From positions 62,001-126,000 of the forward strand of contig NZ_FNIQ01000001.1 of the NCBI RefSeq assembly GCF_900104025.1: DNA of 64,000 nucleotides. Reading direction: 5' to 3'. The stretch is from Geodermatophilus sp. DSM 45219. GTDB taxonomy: Bacteria; Actinomycetota; Actinomycetes; Mycobacteriales; Geodermatophilaceae. How positions within the stretch are numbered: the stretch's first letter is position 1; every line of letters begins with the position of its first letter. The position numbers were made by a program, and so were the translations under genes. Below the pieces are notes generated by a model. That model was not told where the DNA came from and did not search any database. It worked only from the letters and a program-made list of their open reading frames with translations. Shown piece by piece: positions 50,682-59,630 of the stretch.

Positions 50682-51611
50682 ATGAGCAGCACACGCAGCG
50701 CGGCCGGCCCGGTCCGCCGGACGACGCCCGCGCGGCGTCCCCCGGCGCGGCGCCCGGCCGCGAAGCGCCGGTCACCGGCCAAGCGGAGCGCGCCGGCCGG
50801 CTCGTGGCGGTCCTGGCTGCCGCTGGGGATCGTCGGGCTCGTCGTCCTGGGGGTGGTCGCGCTGGTGCGGAACATCGAGGGCCCGGACCCGGTGGCGCTC
50901 ACCGGCTCCTGCACGGTGCCCGGCACCGACCTCGCGCTGACCAGCGAGCAGGCCTCCTCGGCCGCGACGATCGCCGCGGTCGGCCGGGCTCGCGGGCTGC
51001 CGGAGCGGGCCGTGGTCGTCGCGCTGGCGACGGCACAGCAGGAGTCGACGATGCGCAACCTCGACTACGGCGACCGCGACTCCCTCGGCCTGTTCCAGCA
51101 GCGCCCGTCGCAGGGCTGGGGGACGCCGGAGGAGGTGACCGACCCGGTCTACGCGGCGGGGAAGTTCTACGACGGCCTGGTCGAGGTGCGGAACTGGGAG
51201 GCCCTCCGGCTGACCGACGCCGCCCAGCGCGTGCAGCGCAGCGGCTTCCCGGAGGCGTACCAGAAGCACGAGCCGCTCGCCCAGCAGCTCACCGCGGCGT
51301 TCGGCGCCGCCGAGCCGGGCCGGCTGACCTGCAGCTACGAGCCCGTGGCTCCCGGTGGGCGGCTCAGCCAGCGGGTCACCGCCGCCGCGGCGGTGGTGGA
51401 GCGGGAGCTCGGCACGGGCACCACCGAGCGCTTCGGCGCGGTGGAGGTCGACCCGGCGGCCGGCTGGCCCGCGGTGACCTGGGCGGTCGCGCAGGCCGAG
51501 CGGCTGCAGCTGCGGTCGGTGTCCCACGCCGGGTGGCAGTGGACGCCCACCGGGGGCTGGGCACCTTCGGACACCGGCGCCGACACGCTGCGCCTCGAGC
51601 TCACCCGCTGA
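50682..51611 (+). CDS. Membrane-anchored lysozyme-like peptidoglycan hydrolase
   Basis: 309 aa. A very basic cytoplasmic stretch of about 40 residues (RRTTPARRPPARRPAAKRR) precedes one membrane helix (WLPLGIVGLVVLGVVALV). The exported part carries ALATAQQESTMRNLDYGDRDSLGLFQQRPSQGWGTPEEV, a lytic-transglycosylase-like motif with a candidate catalytic Glu in QQES. Proteins of this kind are often mislabelled heavy-metal transporters. The C-terminal 100 residues look like a second small alpha/beta domain. ATG 50682. Confidence 0.75.
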   Translation: MSSTRSAAGPVRRTTPARRPPARRPAAKRRSPAKRSAPAGSWRSWLPLGIVGLVVLGVVALVRNIEGPDPVALTGSCTVPGTDLALTSEQASSAATIAAVGRARGLPERAVVVALATAQQESTMRNLDYGDRDSLGLFQQRPSQGWGTPEEVTDPVYAAGKFYDGLVEVRNWEALRLTDAAQRVQRSGFPEAYQKHEPLAQQLTAAFGAAEPGRLTCSYEPVAPGGRLSQRVTAAAAVVERELGTGTTERFGAVEVDPAAGWPAVTWAVAQAERLQLRSVSHAGWQWTPTGGWAPSDTGADTLRLELTR

Positions 51612-51618
51612 GGCGCGG

Positions 51619-52740
51619 TCAGCCGGTGAGGCGTGCGACGGCGGCGTCGATCCGCTCGTCGAGTGCGGTGAGCGCCATCCGCACGTGCCGCGCGCCCGCG
51701 GGGCCGTAGAAGGCGCCCGGGGCGGCGACGATGCCCAGCCCGGCCAGCCGATCGATCGTCGTCCAGCAGTCCTCGTCACGGGTGACCCACAGGTACAGCC
51801 CGGCCTCGGAGTGGTCGATGCGGGCGCCGGAGGCCCGGACGGCGGCGGCCAGCCGGTCGCGGCGGGCGCGGTAGCGCTCCCGCTGCTCGTCGACGTGCGC
51901 GTCGTCGGCCAGCGCGGCGGCCATCGCGGCCTGCACCGGCGTGGGCACCAGCAGCCCCAGGTGCCGGCGCACCTCCCACACCTGGCGGACCAGCGCGGGG
52001 TCGCCCGACAGCAGCCCGGCGCGGTACCCGGCCGCGGTGGACTGCTTGGACAGCGAGTGCACCGCGAGCAGGCCGGTGTGGTCCTCCCCGGCGACCTCCG
52101 GGTGCAGGAGCGAGCGCGGCTCGACGTCCCAGCCGAGGGTCGCGTAGCACTCGTCGGAGACCACCGGCACGCCGTGCGCCCGGCCCCACGCGACCCAGGC
52201 GCGGAGCTCGTCGTCGGTGAGCACCCGGCCGTGCGGGTTGCCCGGGGAGTTCAGCCACACCAGGACGACGTCGGCGGCGTCCGCCGGCGGGGTGTCGGTG
52301 CGCCGCACCGCCAGCCCGGCCAGCACCGCACCGACCTCGTAGGTCGGGTAGGCGACCTCCGGTATCAGCACCGTGCCCGCGCCGCGCAGGCCCAGCAGCG
52401 TGGGCAGCAGCGCGACGAGCTCCTTGGAGCCGACGGTCGGGACGACCGAGGGGACGGCGCCCAGCGGGTCGGCCAGCCGCACCCCGAGCCGGCGCTGCAG
52501 CCACCCGGCCGCGGCAGTGCGCAGCTCGGCGGTGCCCAGTGCCGTCGGGTAGCCCGGGGCGTTGCCGGCACCGGCCAGGGCGCTGGCCAGCAGCTCAGGG
52601 GTGTCGTCGACCGGCGTCCCGATGGAGAGGTCGACGACGCCGCCGGGGTGCCGGGCGGCCTCGGCGCGCGCCGCGGCGAGCGAGTCCCAGGGGAAGTCGG
52701 GCAGCCGGCCGGCCGCCGTCCCCGGGAGCTGGGTCGTCAG
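51619..52740 (-). CDS. dapC: Succinyldiaminopimelate transaminase (DapC)
   Basis: 373 aa. Fold-type I aminotransferase: LPDFPWDSLAAARAEAARHPGGVVDLSIGTPVDDTP, WLNSPGNPHGRVL, SDECYATLGW and the PLP lysine in HSLSKQSTAAGYRAG. It acts between DapD and DapE. Conserved sequence begins at residue 13, yet no ATG, GTG or TTG lies within or shortly before it in frame. The only sensible start is CTG 52740, which overlaps the ferredoxin stop as CTGA and follows GGGCGAAGG. In mycobacteria dapC also follows fdxC. Confidence 0.9.
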   Translation of the reverse strand: MTTQLPGTAAGRLPDFPWDSLAAARAEAARHPGGVVDLSIGTPVDDTPELLASALAGAGNAPGYPTALGTAELRTAAAGWLQRRLGVRLADPLGAVPSVVPTVGSKELVALLPTLLGLRGAGTVLIPEVAYPTYEVGAVLAGLAVRRTDTPPADAADVVLVWLNSPGNPHGRVLTDDELRAWVAWGRAHGVPVVSDECYATLGWDVEPRSLLHPEVAGEDHTGLLAVHSLSKQSTAAGYRAGLLSGDPALVRQVWEVRRHLGLLVPTPVQAAMAAALADDAHVDEQRERYRARRDRLAAAVRASGARIDHSEAGLYLWVTRDEDCWTTIDRLAGLGIVAAPGAFYGPAGARHVRMALTALDERIDAAVARLTG

Positions 52741-53063
52741 TGGCCTTCGCCCTGCGGCGGCAGGGCGGCCACCAGCGGGTGGTCCTTGCCGACCCGGCCG
52801 GTCTTGGCCGCACCGCCGGGGCTGCCCAGGTCGGAGAAGAACTCCACGTTGGCGTTGTAGAAGTCCTTCCACTTGTCCGGGACGTCGTCCTCGTAGTAGA
52901 TGGCCTCCACCGGGCACACCGGCTCGCAGGCGCCGCAGTCGACGCACTCGTCGGGGTGGATGTACAGCATCCGGTCGCCCTCGTAGATGCAGTCCACCGG
53001 GCACTCGTCGATGCACGCCTTGTCGAGGACGTCGACGCAGGCCTGGGTGATGACGTAGGTCAC
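52737..53063 (-). CDS. fdxA: 7Fe ferredoxin
   Basis: 108 aa. The first cluster ligands lie in CVDVLDKACIDECPVDC (Cys9, 17, 21, 25) and the second in CVDCGACEPVC (Cys40, 43, 46, 50). The spacing C-x7-C-x3-C is typical of seven-iron ferredoxins with one [3Fe-4S] and one [4Fe-4S]. It is a soluble low-potential electron carrier. GTG 53063 follows GGGAGGG. The stop TGA is shared with the start of dapC. Confidence 0.93.
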   Translation of the reverse strand: MTYVITQACVDVLDKACIDECPVDCIYEGDRMLYIHPDECVDCGACEPVCPVEAIYYEDDVPDKWKDFYNANVEFFSDLGSPGGAAKTGRVGKDHPLVAALPPQGEGH

Positions 53064-53221
53064 GGTGGTTCCCTCCCGGGGACGTGCGGGGTTGCTCCGC
53101 CGGCTCAGCGGCCGGTCGTTCCGACTCCAAGTATGGCCCGTGGCGGTGCGCGGAAACGTCACGGGTGGCCCGATCGACCCCCGCCGGGTGAGACACGACG
53201 CTCCCTGCGCAGGATCGGCCC

Positions 53222-53974
53222 GTGGGACAGAGCCGGTCACCCCTGGACGTCGCCGACCTCGAACGGCTCGCCGCGCGCGGGTGGCGCGCCGCCGAGGAGG
53301 CGGCCCTCGGCGACTGGCTGCTGCGCGCCGCCGGCGGCTTCACCGGCCGCGCCAACTCCGTCCTGGTCACCGGCGACCCCGGGCTCCCGCTGCCCGGCGC
53401 CGTGGACGCCGTCGCCCGCTGGTACGCCGGCCGCGGCCTGCGGCCGTGCGCGATGCTGCCCGGCCGCCAGTCCCGCGCCGCCGACGCGGCCTTCGCCGCG
53501 GCCGGGTGGGAGCGCGACGAGGACGTGCTGGTCCTCACCGCCCCGCTGACCGCGCCCACGGCCGACGGCGTCGCGGTCGACCTCTCCCCGGAGCCGGACG
53601 ACGCCTGGCTGGCCGGCTACCGGTACCGCGGCCGGCCGCTGCCGCCGTCGGCCCGCGCCGTGCTCACGAACGCCGGGGACGTCGTCTTCGCCTCGGTGCG
53701 CCGTGACCCGCCGCCGGCCCCGCTGGCCGCCGTCGGCCGCGGGGTGGTCACCGACGGCTGGCTGGGGGTCGCCGCGGTCACCGTCGAGGAGCGGTACCGC
53801 CGGCAGGGGCTGGCGACCGCCGTCATGGCCGCGCTGCAGCGCTGGGGCGCCGGGTGCGGCGCGGCCTGGGTGTACCTGCAGGTGTCCGCGTCCAACGCCC
53901 CGGCGCGGGCGCTCTACCGGCGGGCCGGCCTCATCGAGCACCACCGCTACCACTACCGGTACGCGCCGGCCTGA
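53222..53974 (+). CDS. GNAT family N-acetyltransferase
   Basis: 250 aa. The acetyl-CoA motif A is VAAVTVEERYRRQGLATAVMAALQRWGAG near residues 180-210, followed by [21 protein letters not shown]. The N-terminal 130 residues are a diverged GNAT-like half. The acceptor is unknown. GTG 53222 is used. Its end overlaps the convergent mshB-linked membrane gene by 44 nt. Confidence 0.88.
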   Translation: MGQSRSPLDVADLERLAARGWRAAEEAALGDWLLRAAGGFTGRANSVLVTGDPGLPLPGAVDAVARWYAGRGLRPCAMLPGRQSRAADAAFAAAGWERDEDVLVLTAPLTAPTADGVAVDLSPEPDDAWLAGYRYRGRPLPPSARAVLTNAGDVVFASVRRDPPPAPLAAVGRGVVTDGWLGVAAVTVEERYRRQGLATAVMAALQRWGAGCGAAWVYLQVSASNAPARALYRRAGLIEHHRYHYRYAPA

Positions 53975-54350
53975 CGCCGTCCCGCGGCACCGCGAGCACC
54001 TGGCCGACGGCGAAGGACGCGGCCACCACGCCGGCCAGCAGGAAGGCCAGCGTCAGCACGCCGAGGAGCCCGCTCCCGGTGAGCAGCAGGTCGCCTTCCG
54101 GCCGCGGGATCGCCGCCGCCACCGCGACGCCCAGCCACACCACGGCGGGCAGCACCGCGGCCAGCCGGGAGCCGGTCAGCCGCGCGGCCAGACCGACCAG
54201 CAGCAGGTTGCCGGCGACCGCGGCGAGGACCGACACCGGCACCGGGACGCCGGCCACCCGCAGCGGCAGCCAGAAGACCTCCACCAGCGCCAGCCACGCG
54301 GCCAGGGCGACGACGAGCAGGCCACCCCCAACCCGGGTGGCGAGCCTCAT
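53931..54350 (-). CDS. Membrane protein downstream of mshB (Rv1171-like)
   Basis: 139 aa with four membrane helices ([83 protein letters not shown]). It is in the same position relative to mshB as the mycobacterial Rv1171. The ATG overlaps the mshB stop (ATGA). Its role is unknown; association with mycothiol metabolism is inferred from context only. Confidence 0.75.
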   Translation of the reverse strand: MRLATRVGGGLLVVALAAWLALVEVFWLPLRVAGVPVPVSVLAAVAGNLLLVGLAARLTGSRLAAVLPAVVWLGVAVAAAIPRPEGDLLLTGSGLLGVLTLAFLLAGVVAASFAVGQVLAVPRDGVRPARTGSGSGGAR

Positions 54351-55240
54351 CCGGGCAGGCCCGCGAACAGGTCGTCCTCCCAGCCCTCGGGGGTCGCCGC
54401 CGGCCCCCGCTCGCCGCGCACCAGCCGGTAGTACTCGGTGCCCATGACCTCCTGGCCCAGGTTGTTCGACAGCGCGAAGAACGGGCCGTCGACGGTGATC
54501 TGGGTGGCGTGCGCGCGCATCGCGGCGTCCTTGCGCCCGGCGTGCGCCCGCCCGTCGACCGCCGCGGCAACCAGCTCGTCGGGCACGGCGAACGGGACGT
54601 CGTCCACCTCGCCCAGCGACGCGAACGGCGAGGTCTCCCCCAGCGCGGCCAGTGCCTCGATGCCCCGGCGCATGACCGAGCGCGGCACGCAGCACCAGTA
54701 GACCTTGGCGACCTGCCACGCCTCGCCGAGGTCGGGGCGGTAGGCCGGGTCGGCGGCGGCGTCGACCGCGCCCATCGCCACCCGGTGGGCCTGGATGTGG
54801 TCGGGGTGGCCGTAGCCGCCGTTCTCGTCGTAGGTGACCAGCACCTGCGGGCGCACCTCGCGGACGACGGCGACCGCGTGCGCGACCGCCTCGTCGAGGT
54901 CGGCGTTCCAGAAGGCCCGCGGCGTCCCGTTGGCCGCGGTGCCCATCATCCCGGAGTCGCGGTACCGGCCCGGGCCGCCGAGGAAGCGCCAGTCGGTCAC
55001 GCCGAGGGCCTCCATGGCCGCCCGCAGCTCGCCGATGCGGTACCCGCCCAGCTGGTCGGCGTGCTCGGGGGCCAGCAGCTCCAGCTCGGGCACCAGGACC
55101 TCGCCCTCCTCACCCAGCGTGCAGGTGAGCAGCGTGACCCGGGCCCCCTCGGCGACGTAGCGGGCCATGGTGGCGCCGTTGTTGATCGTCTCGTCGTCCG
55201 GGTGGGCGTGCACCAGCAGCATGCGGCGGTCAGCGGTCAC
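54347..55240 (-). CDS. mshB: MshB mycothiol deacetylase
   Basis: 297 aa. The LmbE-type metal site reads [23 protein letters not shown] near residue 11, with a second ligand in [14 protein letters not shown] near residue 145. [28 protein letters not shown] matches MshB itself rather than general LmbE proteins. It deacetylates GlcNAc-inositol in mycothiol synthesis. GTG 55240 gives the usual length. It overlaps the next membrane gene by 4 nt. Confidence 0.93.
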   Translation of the reverse strand: MTADRRMLLVHAHPDDETINNGATMARYVAEGARVTLLTCTLGEEGEVLVPELELLAPEHADQLGGYRIGELRAAMEALGVTDWRFLGGPGRYRDSGMMGTAANGTPRAFWNADLDEAVAHAVAVVREVRPQVLVTYDENGGYGHPDHIQAHRVAMGAVDAAADPAYRPDLGEAWQVAKVYWCCVPRSVMRRGIEALAALGETSPFASLGEVDDVPFAVPDELVAAAVDGRAHAGRKDAAMRAHATQITVDGPFFALSNNLGQEVMGTEYYRLVRGERGPAATPEGWEDDLFAGLPG

Positions 55241-55358
55241 GAGGAGCCATTCTCCCCGGGCGTCCCGAGCCGGGGACGCGCACCTGCGGTGTCGTGCCCG
55301 AGTGGGCCCCGGAGGGGTCCGCGAAGGGTGCGACGGCAGGGCTCAGCGCATCGATCGG

Positions 55359-55409
55359 CCTCGGTGCAGGGACCCGCGCCGAGCGTGCGAGGGGTGGGGG
55401 GCACCGAGG
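55359..55409. repeat. Intergenic inverted-repeat element, copy D
   Basis: Arms CCTCGGTGC (55359-55367) and GCACCGAGG (55401-55409) enclose a loop with the core CGAGCGTGCGAGGGGTGGGG (55380-55399), identical to that of copy A. It sits in the 214-bp gap between mshB and the ends of the peptide-transporter operon. It could terminate the transporter transcript. The arms differ from those of A, B and C while the core is kept. Confidence 0.75.
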
Positions 55410-55454
55410 TCCGTCCGGGCACGTGGCCGCCGTGTCGGCCGGTAGGCCGACCGA

Positions 55455-56588
55455 TCACTCGGTCGGGACGACGGTGCGGGCCTCGGCGAAGTGGCAGGCC
55501 GAGGGGTGGCCCTGGCCGCGGTCGACCAGCGCCGGGGGCTCCTGGGCGCAGATGTCCTGGGCCTTCCAGCAGCGGGTGCGGAACCGGCAGCCCGACGGCG
55601 GGTCGGCCGGGCTCGGCACGTCGCCCTCCAGCAGGATCCGGTCCTTCTGCCCCCGCAGGTGCGGCTCGTGCAGCGGCACCGAGGACAGCAGCGCCTGCGT
55701 GTAGGGGTGCGACGGCGAGCCGTAGACCTGCTCGTCGGTGCCCTCCTCCACGACGCGGCCGAGGTACATCACGGCGACGCGGTCGGAGATGTGCCGGACC
55801 ACCGAGAGGTCGTGCGCGATGAACAGGTAGGACAGGCCGAACTCGTCCTGCAGGTCCTCCAGCAGGTTCACCACCTGGGCCTGCACGGAGACGTCGAGCG
55901 CCGACACCGGCTCGTCGCAGACGATGACCTCGGGCCGCAGCGCCAGTGCCCGGGCGATGCCGATGCGCTGCCGCTGGCCACCGGAGAACTGGTGCGGGTA
56001 GCGGTTGACGTAGTCGGGGTTGAGCCCGACGCGGTCGAGGAGCTCCTGGGTGCGCTGCAGCCGGCCCTTCTTCGGCGCGACGTCGGTGTGCACCGCCCAG
56101 CCCTCGGAGACGATGTCGCCGACGGTCATCCGCGGGTTCAGCGACGCGTAGGGGTCCTGGAAGATGATCTGGACCTCGCGCCGGTAGGCCTTGAGGGCGC
56201 GGCGGTTCATCCGCGCGACGTCGCGGCCCTTGTAGAGGATCTCGCCGGCGGTCGGCTTCTCCAGCGCCACGAGCAGCTTCGACACCGTCGACTTGCCGCA
56301 GCCGGACTCGCCGACGAGGCCGACGGTCTCCCCGCGGCGCATGGTGAGGTCGACGCCGTCCACCGCCCGGACGTGGCCGACGGTCCTCCTGAAGACGACC
56401 CCCTGGGTCAGCGGGAAGTGCTTCTCCAGGCCGCGGATCTCCAGCAGGGTCTCGCCGGCCGCAGCCCGCGGCGGCGCCTGCGACGCGGCGCCGGCGGCCC
56501 CGGACGGCTCCGTCCGGGCCCACCCGGCGCCCCGGTCGGTCCCCCGCGCGCTGCTCGCCGCGGTGCTGCCGGAGGTGGCGTCAGACAC
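55455..56588 (-). CDS. dppF: Di/oligopeptide ABC transporter ATPase, OppF/DppF type
   Basis: 377 aa. ABC motifs: [62 protein letters not shown]. The C-terminal oligopeptide/dipeptide domain holds [17 protein letters not shown] with cysteines typical of the family. The first 45 residues are a low-complexity Ala/Gly extension. GTG 56588 overlaps the dppD stop by 8 nt. Last gene of the operon dppABCDF; a hairpin lies around its stop codon (55447-55466). Confidence 0.92.
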   Translation of the reverse strand: MSDATSGSTAASSARGTDRGAGWARTEPSGAAGAASQAPPRAAAGETLLEIRGLEKHFPLTQGVVFRRTVGHVRAVDGVDLTMRRGETVGLVGESGCGKSTVSKLLVALEKPTAGEILYKGRDVARMNRRALKAYRREVQIIFQDPYASLNPRMTVGDIVSEGWAVHTDVAPKKGRLQRTQELLDRVGLNPDYVNRYPHQFSGGQRQRIGIARALALRPEVIVCDEPVSALDVSVQAQVVNLLEDLQDEFGLSYLFIAHDLSVVRHISDRVAVMYLGRVVEEGTDEQVYGSPSHPYTQALLSSVPLHEPHLRGQKDRILLEGDVPSPADPPSGCRFRTRCWKAQDICAQEPPALVDRGQGHPSACHFAEARTVVPTE

Positions 56589-57630
56589 CGAGGACCTCCT
56601 CGCTGTAGTGGCAGGCCGCCTCGCGGCCGGGGACGACCAGGCGAAGCGGCGGGACGTCGGTGGCGCACTCGCGGCCGGGGGCGGCGTCGGCCCCGAGCCG
56701 GCGGCGCGCGCACCGCGGGTGGAACGGGCAGCCGCTGGGGATGGCCGCCAGGTTCGGCGGCTGGCCGACGATCGGCTGCAGCCGCCCGCCCTTGGCCTCC
56801 ACCTGGGGCACCGAGTTCATCAGCCCCTCGGTGTAGGGGTGCGCGGGGTTGCCGAAGACGTCGTCGACCGTGCCCCGCTCGACGATCCGCCCGGCGTACA
56901 TGACCGCGACGTCGTCGGCGACCTCGTTGACCACGCCCAGGTCGTGGGTGATGAGGACCAGGCCCATCCCGGTGTCGCGCTGCAGGTCCTTGAGCAGGTC
57001 CATGACCTGCGCCTGCACGGTGACGTCCAGGGCGGTGGTGGGCTCGTCGGCGATGAGCACCCGCGGGTCGAGCGCGATCGCCATGGCGATCATGACCCGC
57101 TGGCGCATGCCGCCGGAGAACTGGTGCGGGAAGTCGTCCACCCGCGACGCCGCCCCCGGGATGCGCACCCGGTCCATCAGCTCGACCGCGTGCTTCTTGG
57201 CGTCCCGCTTGGACGTGCCGCGGTGCGCGCGGAACATCTCGCCGATCTGGTAGCCGACGCTGTAGACGGGGTTCAGCGAGGACAGCGCGTCCTGGAAGAT
57301 CATCGAGATCCCCGGGCCGCGGACCTTGCGCTGCTCCTCCGGCGACTGGGTGAGCAGGTCGCGGCCCTCGAACAGGATGCCGCCGCCGGTGATGACCGCC
57401 GGTGGGCTGTCGAGGATGCCCATGATGGCCTGCGCGGAGACCGACTTGCCCGAGCCGGACTCACCGAGGATGGCCAGGGTCTGGCCCTCGGCGAGGCTGT
57501 AGCTGATGCCGTTGACGGCGTTGACCACGCCGGAGCGGGTCCGGAACTCCACGTGCAGGTCGTCGACCTCGAGGACCGGCGTCCCGGCGGAACCGGTCAG
57601 CACCGAGGTGGTGGGGTCGGGCCGGGTCAT
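56581..57630 (-). CDS. dppD: Di/oligopeptide ABC transporter ATPase, OppD/DppD type
   Basis: 349 aa. [16 protein letters not shown] (Walker A), [54 protein letters not shown] and a C-terminal [15 protein letters not shown] domain. It pairs with DppF to power uptake. ATG 57630 overlaps the dppC stop (ATGA). Confidence 0.92.
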   Translation of the reverse strand: MTRPDPTTSVLTGSAGTPVLEVDDLHVEFRTRSGVVNAVNGISYSLAEGQTLAILGESGSGKSVSAQAIMGILDSPPAVITGGGILFEGRDLLTQSPEEQRKVRGPGISMIFQDALSSLNPVYSVGYQIGEMFRAHRGTSKRDAKKHAVELMDRVRIPGAASRVDDFPHQFSGGMRQRVMIAMAIALDPRVLIADEPTTALDVTVQAQVMDLLKDLQRDTGMGLVLITHDLGVVNEVADDVAVMYAGRIVERGTVDDVFGNPAHPYTEGLMNSVPQVEAKGGRLQPIVGQPPNLAAIPSGCPFHPRCARRRLGADAAPGRECATDVPPLRLVVPGREAACHYSEEVLGV

Positions 57631-58577
57631 GCGCGCTGCCTCGGGTCGAGGGCGTCGCGCAGGGCGTCGCCCATCATGATGAAGGCCATCACGGTCAGGG
57701 TCAGGACGAGGCTCGGGAACAGCACCAGGTGCGGGGCGGTGCGCAGGAGCGACTGACCGTTCTCGATCTGCAGACCCCAGGAGATGGCCGGGCGCTGCAG
57801 GCCCACGCCCAGGAAGGTCAGCGTCGCCTCCGCCGCGATCAGCACGCCGATGGTGATCGTGGTGTACACGAGGACCGGCGCGACGGCGTTGGGCAGGATG
57901 TGCCGCACCAGGATGCGCCTGTTCGACGCGCCCATCGCGCGCGCGGCGGCGACGTAGTCCGAGCTCTTGACCGCGATCACCTGGGACCGGACCAGGCGCA
58001 TGGCGGTCATCCACCCGAAGGCCGCCAGGGCGATGGCCACGGCCACGACACCGCGGCCCAGGATGCCGCTGCGCAGGACGACCAGCGCGCCCAGGATGAG
58101 CGGCAACGCGTAGAAGATGTCGGTCAGCCGGCTGAGCAGGCCGTCCAGCCACCGGCCGTAGAAGCCGGCGATGGCCCCGACGACGACGCCCAGCACGAGG
58201 ACGACGGCGACGGCGAGCAGCCCGATGATCAGCGAGTTGCGGGCGCCGTGGACGACGTTGGCGAGGTAGTCGCAGCCCTGCTGGTCGAAGCCGAACCAGT
58301 GCTCGGCCGACGGCTTCTGGTTGCTGTTGCTCAAGTCGCAGTCCCGCGGGTCGGCCCCGCGGGCGAACAGCTGCGGGACCAGCGCCATCAGCAGGAACGA
58401 CAGCCCCAGCACGGCGCCGATCCAGAAGAGCGGGTTGCGCCGGAGGTCACGCCAGGCATCACCCCAGAGGCTGTTCTGCCGACCGCTGGTGACGTCGACC
58501 GACGGGCTGGCCAGACCGGTCTGCGCGCCGGCCTCGACCTCGTCCCTGCGCAGGTCCATCTGCTGCTGCTCAGTCAT
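57627..58577 (-). CDS. dppC: Di/oligopeptide ABC transporter permease DppC
   Basis: 316 aa with six membrane helices. The N-terminal DppC-type region (LWGDAWRDLRRNPLFWIGAVLG) and the EAA loop (YVAAARAMGASNRRILVRHILPNAVAPVLV) are clear. ATG 58577. It overlaps dppB by 8 nt and dppD by 4 nt. Confidence 0.93.
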   Translation of the reverse strand: MTEQQQMDLRRDEVEAGAQTGLASPSVDVTSGRQNSLWGDAWRDLRRNPLFWIGAVLGLSFLLMALVPQLFARGADPRDCDLSNSNQKPSAEHWFGFDQQGCDYLANVVHGARNSLIIGLLAVAVVLVLGVVVGAIAGFYGRWLDGLLSRLTDIFYALPLILGALVVLRSGILGRGVVAVAIALAAFGWMTAMRLVRSQVIAVKSSDYVAAARAMGASNRRILVRHILPNAVAPVLVYTTITIGVLIAAEATLTFLGVGLQRPAISWGLQIENGQSLLRTAPHLVLFPSLVLTLTVMAFIMMGDALRDALDPRQRA

Positions 58578-59493
58578 AGCGGATCCTCGGGTCGAGGACG
58601 GCGTAGAGCACGTCCACCACCAGGTTGAAGAAGATGAAGAAGAAGACCATCAGGGTCACGATGCCGACGACCACGGCACCCTCCTGGGCCTGGACGCTGT
58701 CGAACACCGCCCGCCCGATGCCCGGCAGGTTGAACACCGTCTCGGTCACGATCGCCCCGCCCATGAGCGTGCCGATGTCCGCGCCGATGAAGGTGACCAC
58801 CGGGATCAGGCTGTTGCGCAGGGTGTGCCGGCCGATGACCGTCCGGTTGGGCAGGCCCTTGGCCCGCGCGGTCCGCACGTAGTCGGCGCGCAGGTTCTCC
58901 GCGATGCTGGTCCGGGTGAGACGGGCGACGTAGGCCAGCGAGCCGGACGCGAGCACCAGGCCCGGCAGCACGTAGCTGAGCCAGCCCTCGTTGATCCCGG
59001 CGATCGGGAACCAGCCGAACTGGAGCCCGAGGACGAACTGGGCGACGAAGGCCAGCACCAGGATCGGCACGGAGACGATGAGCGTGCTCGAGACGAGCAC
59101 GAGGTTGTCCAGGAAGCCGTTGCGCCGGATGCCGGCGAGCACTCCGGCGATGATGCCGATGACGGTCTCGATCGCAATGGCGACGACGGTGAGACGCAGC
59201 GTGACCGGAAGCCGCTGGGTGATGGTCTCGCTCACCTCGCGGCCGCGGAAGTCGGTGCCGAGGTCTCCCTGCAGCAGGTCGCCGACGTACTTGGCGTACT
59301 GGACCACCAGCGGGTCGTCGAGGTTGAACTCCTCGCGGAGCTGGGCGACCACCGCCGGGGACAGCGGCCGCTCACCGCCCAGTGCGCGGATGGGGTCGCC
59401 GGGGAGGGCGTAGACGAGGGCGAAGATGAGGAAGGACGCCCCGATGAGGACGGGGATGGTCAGCAGGAGGCGGCGCGCGATGTAGCGGCCCAT
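58570..59493 (-). CDS. dppB: Di/oligopeptide ABC transporter permease DppB
   Basis: 307 aa, six membrane helices. Starts GRYIARRLLLTIPVLIGASFLIFALVYALPGDPIRAL and has the EAA loop YVRTARAKGLPNRTVIGRHTLRNSLIPVVTFIG. It forms the membrane channel with DppC. ATG 59493 lies 137 nt after the binding protein gene. Confidence 0.93.
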   Translation of the reverse strand: MGRYIARRLLLTIPVLIGASFLIFALVYALPGDPIRALGGERPLSPAVVAQLREEFNLDDPLVVQYAKYVGDLLQGDLGTDFRGREVSETITQRLPVTLRLTVVAIAIETVIGIIAGVLAGIRRNGFLDNLVLVSSTLIVSVPILVLAFVAQFVLGLQFGWFPIAGINEGWLSYVLPGLVLASGSLAYVARLTRTSIAENLRADYVRTARAKGLPNRTVIGRHTLRNSLIPVVTFIGADIGTLMGGAIVTETVFNLPGIGRAVFDSVQAQEGAVVVGIVTLMVFFFIFFNLVVDVLYAVLDPRIRYD

Positions 59494-59630
59494 GTCGCTC
59501 CTCGGTCAGGACACGCGGACGCCGGCGGAGCGTCTCGTCGCGTCGTCCATTCTGGGGTCGCACGCGGCCGGCCGCCGGGGACACCGTCCAGTCTGGGCGG
59601 GTTCCCCGGCGGCCGGCCGGCGGTGCGGTG

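Noticed and set aside
55447..55466. Hairpin CCGACCGA-TCAC-TCGGTCGG around the dppF stop as a separate element
   Set aside because: It lies within the final codons and stop of dppF. It may help termination, but coding constraint alone could explain it, so it is only mentioned under dppF.
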